Source: Paractinoplanes ferrugineus
GTDB taxonomy: Bacteria > Actinomycetota > Actinomycetes > Mycobacteriales > Micromonosporaceae
Direction: 5' to 3'
Assembly: GCF_016862195.1 (NCBI RefSeq)
Contig: NZ_BOMM01000083.1
Coordinates: forward strand, 1 to 37,268
DNA: 37,268 nt
A program made the translations under genes and the position numbers. Under the pieces are notes generated by a model that was not told the DNA's origin, did no database searches, and saw only the letters and a list, made by a program, of their open reading frames with translations. Shown here one piece after another: positions 7,698 to 21,770 of the stretch (position 1 is the first letter of the stretch; each line of letters starts with the position of its first letter).

Positions 7698-8149
7698 TCG
7701 CCCACCGCGACGGCTCCGAGCTGTACGTCTCGAACCCGGCCCCGGCACTCGGCGAGACGGTGCACGTCTTCGTCCGGGTGCCGGCCGGGGTCCGGGCCGC
7801 CCGCATCCATCTGCGCCGGCTCAGCGCCGGCGAGCCGGTCTTCACCTCGGCCGTGGTGGATCGCACCGAGCGGTCCGGCGACGTGTGGTGGCGGGCCGAG
7901 ATGCCGGTGTCCGACCCGGTCACGCCGTACCGCTTCCTGCTCCGCACCAACCTGGGCCTGCGCTGGCTGACCGGCCTGGGCCTGACCGCGTACGACGTGC
8001 CCGACAGCACCGACTTCCGGTTGGTGACGCACCCGGCGGCCGAGGGGCGAACCTTTACGGCGGCGCGAAACCGTTGTAAACCGAATCGGATGGCACCACC
8101 ACCATCGATGTCCGCGGCCCGGTCCGGCGTGGACCGCGAACACGCCTAA
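7694..8149 (+). pseudogene. Truncated GH13 alpha-glucosidase/cyclomaltodextrinase: N-terminal domain only
   Basis: ATG 7694 overlaps the malG stop (ATGA) and opens 151 codons. The first 115 or so residues (SELYVSNPAPALGETVHVFV, DVWWRAEMPVSDPVTPYRFLL, TAYDVPDSTDFRLV) match the N-terminal beta-sandwich of GH13 maltodextrin-degrading enzymes that commonly follow malG in actinomycetes. In those enzymes the next segment leads into the catalytic barrel, about 400 residues with Asp/Glu/Asp catalytic residues. Here the homology stops at about residue 118 and is replaced by an unrelated low-complexity tail (RTFTAARNRCKPNRMAPPP) up to TAA 8147-8149. No catalytic motif remains. Most simply a deletion joined this gene to the pulA upstream region. 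The shortened protein may still be made, since its start is coupled to malG. Confidence 0.7.
8068..8083. repeat. AAACCG direct repeat upstream of pullulanase gene
   Basis: AAACCG-TTGT-AAACCG. With TTTAC (8054-8058) and GTAAA (8076-8080) as a loose inverted repeat, this AT-richer patch inside the tail of the truncated GH13 gene may be the original promoter/operator region of the pullulanase gene. No TGCAAG-type box was found here. Confidence 0.3.
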
Positions 8150-8161
8150 CAAGGGGACAGT

Positions 8162-13531
<5,370 letters not shown>

Positions 13532-13535
13532 TCGG

Positions 13536-15923
13536 TCAGGTTTCGGAGCCGGTTGTCGTGCGCTCGATGAGCGCGGCGACCGGCTCCGGCCGTCCCAGGT
13601 AGTAGCCCTGCGCGTAACGGCAGCCGATCGCGGTCAGCAGGGTCAACTGGTCCTCGGTCTCGATGCCCTCGACGACGACCTTGAGACCGAGCGTGTGCCC
13701 GAGCTGGATGACCGCGCTCACCAGTTCCTGCTGGCGGGGGTTGCCGACGATGTCGGTGATGAACGAGCGGTCCACCTTCAGCACGTCCACCGGGATGTCC
13801 CGCAGGTAACCGAGTGACGAGTAGCCGGTCCCGAAGTCGTCGATGGCGATCTTCACACCGAGTTCGCGCAGCTCCTCGAGCCGGGCCGAGGTGACCGCGA
13901 CGTCGCGCATCAGCACCGTCTCGGTCAGCTCCAGCACCAGGCACTGCGGCGACAGGCCGGTGGTGGACAGGGCGTAGGCGACCCGGTCGGTCAGGTCGGG
14001 TACCTCCAGCTCGACGGCCGAAAGGTTGACGCTGACCCAGGCCGGTGCCGCCGCCGGGTCGAGCTCCTGCCAGCGCCGCACCGTCATGCACGCCTCGAAC
14101 AGCACCCACCGGTCGATCTCGGCGATCAGCCCGGTCTCCTCGGCGAGCGGGATGAACGCGCCCGGCTGCTGCAGTCCGCGTTCCGGGTCCTGCCAGCGCA
14201 CGAGCGCCTCGACCCCGCCCACGGCGCGGCCCGGCAGCGCCACCACCGGTTGCAGGTGCAGGCGCAGCTCGCCGCGGTGCACGGCGTCGCGCAGCCGGCC
14301 CTCCGCGTCCAGCTTGTCGAGCAGCAGCTCGTGCATCCGGTTCTCGAAGATCTGGAAGCAGCCCTTGCCGCGGGCCTTCGCGGCGTACATCGCGACGTCC
14401 GCGTTGCGCAGCACCTCCTCGGCGTCGGTGTAGCCGGTGATGCCGGGCACGATGCCGACGCTCACCGACACCACCGCCTTGCGCCCGCGCACGACGAACG
14501 GCTGGTTGAGCGCGTCGAGGCACGCCTGCGCGTACCGTTCGGCGGTTTCCTGGTCGGCGCCCTCCAGCAGCACCGCGAATTCGTCGCCGCCGAGCCGGGC
14601 CACCGTGTCGGGCGCGCGCAGGGCCCCGGTCAGTCGCTCGGCGGTGGTGCGCAGCAGGACGTCGCCGGCGTTGTGGCCGAGGCTGTCGTTGACCTTCTTG
14701 AAGCCGTCGAGGTCGAGGTAGAGCACGGTGGCGGACTCGCCGGAGGCGCGGGCGCGGGTCATCGCGTGGTCGAGCCGGTCGAGGAACAGCTTGCGGTTGG
14801 GCAGGCCGGTGAGTCCGTCGTGCAGGGCCTGATGGCGCAGGTCGTACTCGAGGTCACGCTGGCGGGTGACGTCCCGCAGCACCACGACCGCACCGCCGTC
14901 CTTGCCGATCGGGCTGATCGTGTAGGCCACCCGCACCGACGTGCCGTCCGGCCGTTCGAAGGTGACCTCGCGTTCGGCGTCGTCGCTGTCCGGCAGGAAC
15001 TCCTGGGCGTTCAGGCCGAGCAGGCCGGACACCCCGAACCCGGTGATCCGCCCGGCCGCCTCGTTGGCGAAGATGATCCGGTTGTTCGCACCGACCCCGC
15101 AGATGCCTTCGCCGGCGTTGGCCAGGATGCTGTCGGTGTACTCCTTGGCGAGGATCTCCCGCATCGAGTGCTCGAGGCGCCCGGCCATGTCGTCGAAGGC
15201 CCGCCCGAGCCGGCTGATCTCGTCGCCGCCGCGCAGCCCGACCCGGCTGGTGTAGTCGCCGTCCCGGATGACCTCGACCGCCCGGGTCAGCGAGTTGATC
15301 CGCCGGGTGATCGAGCGGGAGATGAACAGGCCGAGCACCATCACCAGCAGGATGCAGACCAGGCCGGCGACGATGATGATCCGCCGGGTGACCTCGGTGG
15401 CCGCGCGCATCTGCTCGTAGAGCTGGGTGTACTCGAGGATCACCGCGCCCTTGACCACCCCGGCCGGGCCGGTCACCGGCACCACGACCTGCATCATGGC
15501 GCCCGCGCCGTCGTCGGTGTGCTCCAGGAAGACGCGGGGCCGGCTGTCCTCGATCGTGGCCTCGACCTCGTGGCCCTCGTCCTGCGTGTAGACCGTGCCG
15601 ACCTCCTCGGGCACCACGTCGGCGAGGATCCGCTCGAACCGGTCGACCACGACGATGTCGCGGTGCTGCAGGTCATGCATGCGGGTCAGGTAGAGACGCA
15701 AGGCCTCGGGGTCGTAGAACAGCGGAGTGGGGTCCTGCCCGGTCCGGGTGGTCGGCAGACCGTAGGCGACGTCCTGGGCGATGCCGCGGGCCAGTTGGTC
15801 GGCCTCACTGCGGGCGGCGTGCCGCACCGACGCGGTGTCGGCGCTCAGCACGACCACGCCGGCCCCGGCCACCATCGCCGCGGCCACCAGGAAGGCACCG
15901 AGCAGTTTGCGCCGTACGTCCAT
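13536..15923 (-). CDS. Membrane sensor with HAMP, PAS, GGDEF and EAL domains
   Basis: 795 residues. A first membrane helix (about 7-27), an external sensor region (about 28-180) and a second helix (about 181-203) lead to HAMP (204-257), PAS (about 262-355), GGDEF (about 362-525) and EAL (about 540-785). The cyclase site is GGDEF 445-449, and the product-inhibition I-site RAPD (436-439) is correctly placed five residues before it. The EAL site looks complete: Glu572 (EALVR), Asn633, ELTE (665-668), DDFG (695-698), Lys716, Glu752 and Gln772. It may therefore both make and degrade cyclic di-GMP in response to an external cue. It probably shares a transcript with the TauE and second GGDEF-EAL genes upstream (gaps 58 and 41 bp). 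Confidence 0.95.
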   Translation of the reverse strand: MDVRRKLLGAFLVAAAMVAGAGVVVLSADTASVRHAARSEADQLARGIAQDVAYGLPTTRTGQDPTPLFYDPEALRLYLTRMHDLQHRDIVVVDRFERILADVVPEEVGTVYTQDEGHEVEATIEDSRPRVFLEHTDDGAGAMMQVVVPVTGPAGVVKGAVILEYTQLYEQMRAATEVTRRIIIVAGLVCILLVMVLGLFISRSITRRINSLTRAVEVIRDGDYTSRVGLRGGDEISRLGRAFDDMAGRLEHSMREILAKEYTDSILANAGEGICGVGANNRIIFANEAAGRITGFGVSGLLGLNAQEFLPDSDDAEREVTFERPDGTSVRVAYTISPIGKDGGAVVVLRDVTRQRDLEYDLRHQALHDGLTGLPNRKLFLDRLDHAMTRARASGESATVLYLDLDGFKKVNDSLGHNAGDVLLRTTAERLTGALRAPDTVARLGGDEFAVLLEGADQETAERYAQACLDALNQPFVVRGRKAVVSVSVGIVPGITGYTDAEEVLRNADVAMYAAKARGKGCFQIFENRMHELLLDKLDAEGRLRDAVHRGELRLHLQPVVALPGRAVGGVEALVRWQDPERGLQQPGAFIPLAEETGLIAEIDRWVLFEACMTVRRWQELDPAAAPAWVSVNLSAVELEVPDLTDRVAYALSTTGLSPQCLVLELTETVLMRDVAVTSARLEELRELGVKIAIDDFGTGYSSLGYLRDIPVDVLKVDRSFITDIVGNPRQQELVSAVIQLGHTLGLKVVVEGIETEDQLTLLTAIGCRYAQGYYLGRPEPVAALIERTTTGSET

Positions 15924-15981
15924 CGCCCGCCCGTCGTCCGGTTGCTCCCCCCTGATTGATCGGCGGGACCGGTTCGGGGCA

Positions 15982-16881
15982 TTAGGTCTGCGGGACGGGA
16001 GTGCGTTCCTGCGCCGGGAGTGGCTCCGGAGCCCGGCGGCGGGCGGCCAGGCCGAGGCCGGCGGCGACCAGGACGGCGCCGCCGACGATGACGCCGACCG
16101 CGGTGGTCGGCACGTCGAAGAGCTTCAGGGCGCTGGCCAGCAGCACGATCACCAGCGCGGCGCGGACCAGGCCGCCGGGGGCGCGGGAGGAGATGCGCGA
16201 CCCGATGAGTACGCCGGGGACCGAACCGAGCAGCACCGCCGCCGCCAGGTCGAGCTTGAGGTCGCCGAAGAACGCGTGGCCCAGCGCGGCCGAGGTGACC
16301 AGCGGGATGGCCTGCACCAGGTCGGTGCCGACCAGGTCGTTGGCGCGCAGTTTCGGGTACATCGCGAGCAGGGCCACGATGATCAGGGAGCCGGACCCGA
16401 CCGAGGTGAGCCCGACGATCAGCCCGCCGAGCGCGCCGACCAGCAGGGTCGGCAGCGGCTTGACCTTGATCTTGACCGCCGGCTCGGACGAGGCGCCGGA
16501 ACGCCTGGCGGTCCACGCCTTGAGCAACATGCCCGCCGCGGCCAGCAGCAGGGCCGCGCCGAGCGAGATGCGGATCGCGTGCTGGACGCTCGCGTCGTCA
16601 CCGAGCAGCCGCAGCAGCAGGACGCCGAGGAACGCGCTGGGCACGCTGCCGACGCAGAGCCAGCCGACCATCTGCCAGTTGACGGTGCCGCGGCGGGCGT
16701 GCACGGCGCCGCCGAACGGTTTCATCACGGCGCTCGCCGCGAGGTCGCTGGAGACCGCCGCGACCGGCGGGATGCCGAAGACGAGCACCAGGATGGGCGT
16801 CATCAGGGCGCCCCCGCCCATGCCGGTCAGGCCGACGATGATGCCCACGCCGAGGCCGGCGAGCGCCAGGGTCAGATCCAT
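15982..16881 (-). CDS. TauE/SafE-family permease (putative sulfite/sulfonate or organic anion exporter)
   Basis: 299 residues with about eight hydrophobic helices in two repeated halves. Each half opens with the family's glycine-rich signature: GIIVGLTGMGGGALMTPIL near the N-terminus and GLIVGLTSVGSGSLIIVAL after the central loop. A basic loop (AWTARRSGASSEPAVKIKVK) separates the halves. The family exports sulfite, sulfoacetate and other small anions, but specificity cannot be read from sequence. It lies between two GGDEF-EAL genes on the same strand with short gaps, so co-transcription is likely. No sulfur-metabolism gene is nearby. No clear ribosome binding site precedes ATG 16881. Confidence 0.9.
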   Translation of the reverse strand: MDLTLALAGLGVGIIVGLTGMGGGALMTPILVLVFGIPPVAAVSSDLAASAVMKPFGGAVHARRGTVNWQMVGWLCVGSVPSAFLGVLLLRLLGDDASVQHAIRISLGAALLLAAAGMLLKAWTARRSGASSEPAVKIKVKPLPTLLVGALGGLIVGLTSVGSGSLIIVALLAMYPKLRANDLVGTDLVQAIPLVTSAALGHAFFGDLKLDLAAAVLLGSVPGVLIGSRISSRAPGGLVRAALVIVLLASALKLFDVPTTAVGVIVGGAVLVAAGLGLAARRRAPEPLPAQERTPVPQT

Positions 16882-16922
16882 GCGGCGAGTCTCGTCGAGG
16901 ATCCCCCACCTTGTCCACTATC

Positions 16923-19274
16923 TCAGTGGAGATTGTCGACTTTCCCGCTCGTTGAGATGGAGAGGAGAAGTTCGATGTCGGAGGCGGGCATCGGACGCGC
17001 GAAATGGAAACCTTGGGCGAGCCGGTAGCCCATCTTGTGCAACCGGTACGCCTGGTCGGCGGTCTCGACGCCCTCCGCGACCGCCTCGATCCGCAGGCCC
17101 TCGGTGATGCCGATCAACCCGTCGACGATCACCGCCTGGGCGGTCGAGCCGGTCACCCCGTCGACGAACGACTTGTCGACCTTCAGCACCTTCACCGGGC
17201 AGTCCACCAGCAGACTCAGCGAGGACTGGCCGGTGCCGAAGTCGTCCAGGGCGATTCGCAGGCCGAGCGCGTGCAATGCCCGTACGGCATCAAGCGCTTC
17301 GCCCGTGCCCAGCACCGCGGTCTCGGTGACCTCCGCGACCAGCCGGTGGGGATCGATCCCGGAGCTGCGCAGCAGCGCCGCGACCTCGTCGACGAAGCCG
17401 GGCTCGCGCAGCTGGCGGGCGGAGATGTTGACGCTCACCTTCTCCGGCGCGTTCGCGCCGTACTCGCGCTCCCACTCCGCGGTCTGCCGCACCGCCTCGT
17501 GCAGGATCCACCGGCCCAGTTCGACGATGTAGCCGTTGCGCTCGGCCAGCGGGATGAACACCCCGGGGGAGACCAGGCCGTGCTCGGGGTGCCGCCAGCG
17601 GACCAGCGCCTCCACCCCGGCCAGCCGGCCGTGCGGCAGCTCCACGATCGGCTGGTAGTGCAGGAACAGCTCGTCGCGGACGAGAGCCGTGCGCAGGTCG
17701 GCGGCGAGCTTGGCGTCGGCGTCGGCGAGCTGGTCCATGATCGGGTCGAACCAGGTGCGGCGACCGCCGCCGGAGGTCTTGGCCGAGTACATCGCCACGT
17801 CGGCGCGGCGGATCAGCTCCTCCGGCGTGTCACCCTCGTGTGCCGCCGTGATGCCGATGCTGACCTGCGGCTCCAGGGCCCGGCCGGCCATCTCGACCGG
17901 CTTCTGCACCTGCTCGAGCACCTCGCGCAGCAGCTGGGACACGGCCTCGTCGGCGCGGCCGGTGAGCAGCAGGGTGAACTCGTCCCCGCCCTGCCGGGCC
18001 ACGGTGTCGTGCGGGCCGAGCGCGTCCTGCAACCGCCGGCTGATCGTGCGCAGCAGCGCGTCGCCGGTGCCGTGGCCGAGCCGGTCGTTGATCACCTTGA
18101 AGTCGTCGAGGTCGAGCATCGCCACGTGGAACGGTTCCGCCGCGGCGAGCCGGGCCGAGACCAGCTCGGCGAACCGGGCCCGGTTGGCGACGCCGGTGAG
18201 CGCGTCGTGGTTGATCTGATGGTCCAGCTCGGCCTGGTAGTCGCGCAACCGGCTGAGGTTGGCGTCGACCGTGGCCAGCAGCCGGGTGTTGTCGCGTGAG
18301 GCGCTGACCTGCCGCGTCACCACGAGCGCGGTGATCGCGGCGACGCAGATCGCGATCGTCGCGTTCTGCGGGCTGTCGTCCCACTCGGTGACCACGAGCG
18401 TCGTGCTCATCGCCGCCACCGCCAGATAGGGCAGCAGGCTGACCCGGTGCCGATGCGGGCGGTCGGCGGGCAGCCCGAGCGGCGCGCGGCCCTGCCGGGC
18501 GGCCGCGAGCACCACGGCGACCGTGGCCAGCGGCACCGCGACGGCGGCGGACGAGAGGTAGGGGCGGCCCTCGAACGCCGGGGCGAGCGCGCCGCTGCCA
18601 CCGGACAGCGCGATCCCCACCGACAGGATGTGCAGCGCCCGCCGGTCGAGCTCGGCGAAGCCCCCGAAGATCACCTTGACCATGGTGATCAGCGCGATCA
18701 TGGCGAGCGCGCAGACCGAGATCGTCGCGCTGTTCTCGGCGGTCCACTGCGCGCCGGTGTGCAGCCAGTAGGTCCAGAGCAGGCCACCGCAGGTGATCAG
18801 CAGCACGCCGGCGTCAAGGGCGAACCGCAGCCAGTCGCCCCGGCTGCGCTGCCAGGTGGGCAGCCGCATCAGCGCCCAGATCAGCACGAACACCACGAGC
18901 CCCAGCAGCGCGATGGTGCGGGCGCTGACGTCCTGGGTCGGCACCGGGCCGTGCAGCGCGTCATAGCCGTAGCTGAACTCGGCAACCGTCAGGATCGCGC
19001 AGGCGTGACTCAGGGAGCGCCAGAACCGCCGGGTGGCCTCGCCGAGATCGGCGCGAAGAAAGACCTGACGGCAGCCGTACGCGGCCAGGGCCGGCAGGCC
19101 GACCGTCGGAATCCACCCGATCCACGGCTGCGTCCACACGTGGCCGAGGCCGATCAGCGTCCAGGCGGCCTCGAAGACGGTCAGCGCGATCGCGAGCGCG
19201 GTCGTGACGCCGATCCGAGGCGGCCGGGAAACTGCGGACATGGTTGCCAAATCGGTAGCAGGGGTGGCGAACAT
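16923..19274 (-). CDS. Polytopic membrane GGDEF-EAL protein
   Basis: 783 residues. About eight to nine hydrophobic helices fill residues 20-320, without a large external loop, resembling integral-membrane sensor regions. GGDEF spans about 350-510 with GGDEF at 429-433, but the I-site position reads GPHD, lacking the Arg, so product inhibition is probably lost. EAL spans about 520-770 with EALVR at 555-559, VNISARQL, VTETAVL, DDFGTGQSSL, KVDKSF and EGVETADQ, all as in active phosphodiesterases. It is probably the first gene of the three-gene minus-strand unit. ATG 19274 is supported by AGGA 7 nt upstream. Ligand sensed and net activity are unknown. Confidence 0.94.
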   Translation of the reverse strand: MFATPATDLATMSAVSRPPRIGVTTALAIALTVFEAAWTLIGLGHVWTQPWIGWIPTVGLPALAAYGCRQVFLRADLGEATRRFWRSLSHACAILTVAEFSYGYDALHGPVPTQDVSARTIALLGLVVFVLIWALMRLPTWQRSRGDWLRFALDAGVLLITCGGLLWTYWLHTGAQWTAENSATISVCALAMIALITMVKVIFGGFAELDRRALHILSVGIALSGGSGALAPAFEGRPYLSSAAVAVPLATVAVVLAAARQGRAPLGLPADRPHRHRVSLLPYLAVAAMSTTLVVTEWDDSPQNATIAICVAAITALVVTRQVSASRDNTRLLATVDANLSRLRDYQAELDHQINHDALTGVANRARFAELVSARLAAAEPFHVAMLDLDDFKVINDRLGHGTGDALLRTISRRLQDALGPHDTVARQGGDEFTLLLTGRADEAVSQLLREVLEQVQKPVEMAGRALEPQVSIGITAAHEGDTPEELIRRADVAMYSAKTSGGGRRTWFDPIMDQLADADAKLAADLRTALVRDELFLHYQPIVELPHGRLAGVEALVRWRHPEHGLVSPGVFIPLAERNGYIVELGRWILHEAVRQTAEWEREYGANAPEKVSVNISARQLREPGFVDEVAALLRSSGIDPHRLVAEVTETAVLGTGEALDAVRALHALGLRIALDDFGTGQSSLSLLVDCPVKVLKVDKSFVDGVTGSTAQAVIVDGLIGITEGLRIEAVAEGVETADQAYRLHKMGYRLAQGFHFARPMPASDIELLLSISTSGKVDNLH

Positions 19275-19316
19275 GAGGAGTTCCTGACGATCTGGCGAAC
19301 ATCTCCGCCGGGCGCC

Positions 19317-19331
19317 CTGGTCAGCGACCAG
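19317..19331. promoter_or_regulatory. Inverted repeat CTGGTC-AGC-GACCAG
   Basis: Perfect 6-3-6 inverted repeat in the 76-bp space between the GGDEF-EAL gene and phoD, ending 19 nt before the phoD ATG and just before the TATATA patch. It could be an operator for either gene. Confidence 0.35.
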
Positions 19332-19337
19332 TCAAGC

Positions 19338-19343
19338 TATATA
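19338..19343 (+). promoter_or_regulatory. Weak -10-like TATATA before phoD
   Basis: TATATA lies 7 nt before ATG 19351, where no ribosome binding site is visible. The last base is A rather than the usual T, so this is a weaker leaderless candidate than the others. Confidence 0.3.
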
Positions 19344-19350
19344 GAACGGC

Positions 19351-20973
19351 ATGACTGTCACTACGAGCCGTCGTACGGTACTCCGCCTCGCCGGTGTGGC
19401 CGCCGGCGCGGGCGTGGTCGCCGCCGCCGTACGTCCCGGGCTCGCCGCCGCCGCCACCGACGTCTTCCAGCACGGCCTCGCCTCCGGTGACCCACTGCCC
19501 GGCGGCATCCTGCTCTGGACCCGGGTCACCCCCACCCCCGCGTGCACCCCGGCCTCCGGCGCCGGGCCGGCCGTCGGCGTCGACTGGCAGGTCGCCACCG
19601 ACGCGTCGTTCGCCACCGTCGTCAGGTCCGGCGTCTTCGCCACCGGCCCCGAGCGCGACCACACCGTCAAGGTCGACGTGACCGGGCTCGCCCCCGCGAC
19701 CACCTACTGGTACCGCTTCGGCCTGGCCGGTGCGTGGTCGCCGACCGGCCGCACGAGGACCGCACCGGCCGAGGACGCCGACCTCACCCGGCTGCGTGCC
19801 GGCGTGGTGAGCTGCGCCAACTGGGAGGGCGGCTACTTCGCGGCCTACCGGCACCTGGCCGAGCGCGCCGACCTCGACGTGGTGGTGCACCTCGGCGACT
19901 ACTACTACGAGTACGCGTCCGGGGACTTCACTGCGGCCGGCACCGTGGTCCGCAAGGCCGAGCCGGCGAACGAGACGCTCTCGCTTGCCGACTACCGCAC
20001 CCGGCACGCGCAGTACAAGACCGACCCCGACCTGCAAGCCCTGCACGCCGCCGTGCCGTGGGTGATCACGTGGGACGACCACGAGGTGGCCAACGACATG
20101 TGGAGCGGGGGAGCGGAGAACCACGACCCGGCTACCGAGGGGTCCTTCGCGGCGCGGGTGGCGGCCTCCCGGCAGGCGTACGCGGAATGGATGCCGGTGC
20201 GCCTCGCCGCCGACGGCCACATCTACCGCCGGCTGCGGTACGGCAAGCTGTTCGAGCTCTCCATGCTCGACCTGCGCAGCTACCGCTCGGAGCAGGCCGA
20301 CGGCGACGACGTCGACGACCCGGACCGCACCATCACCGGCGCCGCGCAGCTGAACTGGCTGGTCGACGGCCTGGTCAACTCGACGGCCGCCTGGAAGATC
20401 GTCGGCAACCCGGTGATGATCTCGCGGCTCGACGTCGGGGCGATCCCGGCCTGGCTGCTGGGGCCGCTCGGCAAGCTGATCGGCGTACCGGAGAACGGCC
20501 TGGTACTCAACGGCGACCAGTGGGACGGCTACAACGCCGATCGGGTACGCCTGGTGGACGCGCTCCTGTCGCACCGGACCAAGGACGTCCTGTTCATCAC
20601 CGGCGACATCCACACGTCCTGGGCGAACGAGCTCACCACGTCGGCCACCGGACTGCTCGACCCGGCCGCGGCGGAGTTCGTGGTGCCCTCGGTGACCAGT
20701 GACAACATCAACGATTTCCTCGGCACCGCCCCGGGTGGGCCGCTCAGCCGGCTCGCGGCGTCCCTGATCAAGGTGACGAACCCGCACGTGAAGTGGTTCG
20801 AGGGCGACGGCCACGGCTACGGCGTTCTCGAGGTGACGCCGAGCCGTTGCCGGATGGACTGGTACCACCTGGCCGACCGGACGTCGCGTACCTCGGGCGT
20901 CCGGTGGGTCCAGGGCTACTCGGTCGGGCGCGGCTCCGCCAAGATCCGCCGGGAGTCGCCTCCGTCCGCCTAG
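19351..20973 (+). CDS. phoD: PhoD-type alkaline phosphatase/phosphodiesterase, Tat-exported
   Basis: 540 residues. The N-terminus TSRRTVLRLAGVAAGAGVV is a twin-arginine signal (Arg7-Arg8), so the enzyme is folded with its metals before export. The PhoD N-terminal domain (FQHGLASGDPLPGGILLWTRVTP) precedes the metallophosphatase core: SCANWEGGYF (Cys155), HLGDYYYEY (Asp183, Tyr186), WDDHEVANDM (Asp242/Asp243, His244) and GDIHTSW (Asp419, His421). These match the iron/calcium ligands known in Bacillus PhoD. It releases phosphate from phosphate esters or diesters outside the cell. No clear PHO-box direct repeats were found upstream, so phosphate control is unproven. A strong hairpin follows the gene. 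Confidence 0.94.
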   Translation: MTVTTSRRTVLRLAGVAAGAGVVAAAVRPGLAAAATDVFQHGLASGDPLPGGILLWTRVTPTPACTPASGAGPAVGVDWQVATDASFATVVRSGVFATGPERDHTVKVDVTGLAPATTYWYRFGLAGAWSPTGRTRTAPAEDADLTRLRAGVVSCANWEGGYFAAYRHLAERADLDVVVHLGDYYYEYASGDFTAAGTVVRKAEPANETLSLADYRTRHAQYKTDPDLQALHAAVPWVITWDDHEVANDMWSGGAENHDPATEGSFAARVAASRQAYAEWMPVRLAADGHIYRRLRYGKLFELSMLDLRSYRSEQADGDDVDDPDRTITGAAQLNWLVDGLVNSTAAWKIVGNPVMISRLDVGAIPAWLLGPLGKLIGVPENGLVLNGDQWDGYNADRVRLVDALLSHRTKDVLFITGDIHTSWANELTTSATGLLDPAAAEFVVPSVTSDNINDFLGTAPGGPLSRLAASLIKVTNPHVKWFEGDGHGYGVLEVTPSRCRMDWYHLADRTSRTSGVRWVQGYSVGRGSAKIRRESPPSA

Positions 20974-20997
20974 TTTCCCCGCTCGTTGCCCGCGCGT

Positions 20998-21025
20998 AAG
21001 GCGCCCGCCCGCCGGTGGGCGCCTT
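20998..21025 (+). terminator. Hairpin terminator after phoD
   Basis: Arms AAGGCGCCC (20998-21006) and GGGCGCCTT (21017-21025) pair perfectly over 9 bp with a 10-nt loop, 24 bp after the phoD stop. There is no T-tract, as is common in actinobacterial terminators. Confidence 0.7.
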
Positions 21026-21087
21026 CGCCGTCGGCTGGGTCACAATCGGCGTGGGAGATCGCTATCAGGAGGCCGGAGCGCTAGTGT

Positions 21088-21102
21088 ACGAAACAGTTTC
21101 GT
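21088..21102. promoter_or_regulatory. TetR operator candidate ACGAAAC-A-GTTTCGT
   Basis: Perfect 7-1-7 inverted repeat, 49 nt before the TetR start codon. Size, symmetry and position fit an autoregulatory operator controlling the tetR-exporter pair. Confidence 0.65.
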
Positions 21103-21151
21103 TTCGCTTGATCGTCGGAATGGTTCCGGCCGTTCAGATGGGGGGTTCGTG

Positions 21152-21739
21152 ATGGCTGAGACCACAGCCGCTCGCACCCGGTCGCTCGACGAGGAGCGTG
21201 AGCAGGCGATCCTGCGCGCCACCTACGAGTTGCTCGGCGAGGCGGGCTACCAGGGTCTGCGGGTCGACGCCGTCGCGGCGCGAGCCCAGGCCAGCAAGGC
21301 CACGCTCTACAGGCACTGGCCGACCAAGGCGGAACTGGTCGCCGACGCGGTGCGGTGCTGCAAGTCCGAGTCGCCCCCGCCGGCCGACACCGGGAGCCTG
21401 CGCGGCGACCTGACGGCTTGGTTCGGTGAGATCGGCTGTTTCATCTCCGGCGAGGAAGGACCGATCCTGGCCGGATTGTTCATGGCGTTGCACACCGATC
21501 CGGCATTGGCCGCGGAACTGCGGTCGATGCAGGAATCCAAGGTGCCGTTCGCGGAAGCCATCTGTGAGCGGGCCGTGCGTCGCGGGGAGCTGACCCCCGG
21601 CTACAACCCGGGCCTGATCGACGAGATCGTGCCCGCCCTGCTGTTCATGCACTGCTTCGCCCTCGGGCGGCCGCTCGACGACGCGTACGTGTCGCACGTC
21701 GTCGACGACATCGTCCTCCCGCTCCTGCACCGCCGCTGA
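21152..21739 (+). CDS. TetR-family regulator of the adjacent drug exporter
   Basis: 195 residues from ATG 21152, chosen over GTG 21149 because the GGGGG run (21141-21145) then lies 6 nt upstream. The helix-turn-helix is GLRVDAVAARAQASKATLYRHWPTKAEL, about residues 33-60, followed by an all-helical ligand domain of the TetR_C_11 style (PILAGLFMALHTDPALAAEL). It precedes a DHA2 exporter by 53 bp in the same direction, the usual arrangement for a drug-responsive repressor and its target. The perfect palindrome ACGAAACAGTTTCGT upstream is the likely binding site. The inducing compound is unknown. Confidence 0.92.
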   Translation: MAETTAARTRSLDEEREQAILRATYELLGEAGYQGLRVDAVAARAQASKATLYRHWPTKAELVADAVRCCKSESPPPADTGSLRGDLTAWFGEIGCFISGEEGPILAGLFMALHTDPALAAELRSMQESKVPFAEAICERAVRRGELTPGYNPGLIDEIVPALLFMHCFALGRPLDDAYVSHVVDDIVLPLLHRR

Positions 21740-21770
21740 TTCGTTCGACTCCGGCGGCTATCTCCGCGTG

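Noticed and set aside
16882..16893. GAGACT 6 nt before the TauE start as a leaderless promoter
   Set aside because: The first base is G rather than T, and close spacing to the upstream gene makes co-transcription more likely.
19268..19301. Two GTTCGCC sequences resembling a PHO box near phoD
   Set aside because: Their starts are 29 nt apart, not the 11-nt periodicity of PHO boxes, one overlaps the GGDEF gene's start codon, and the strand is that of the divergent gene.
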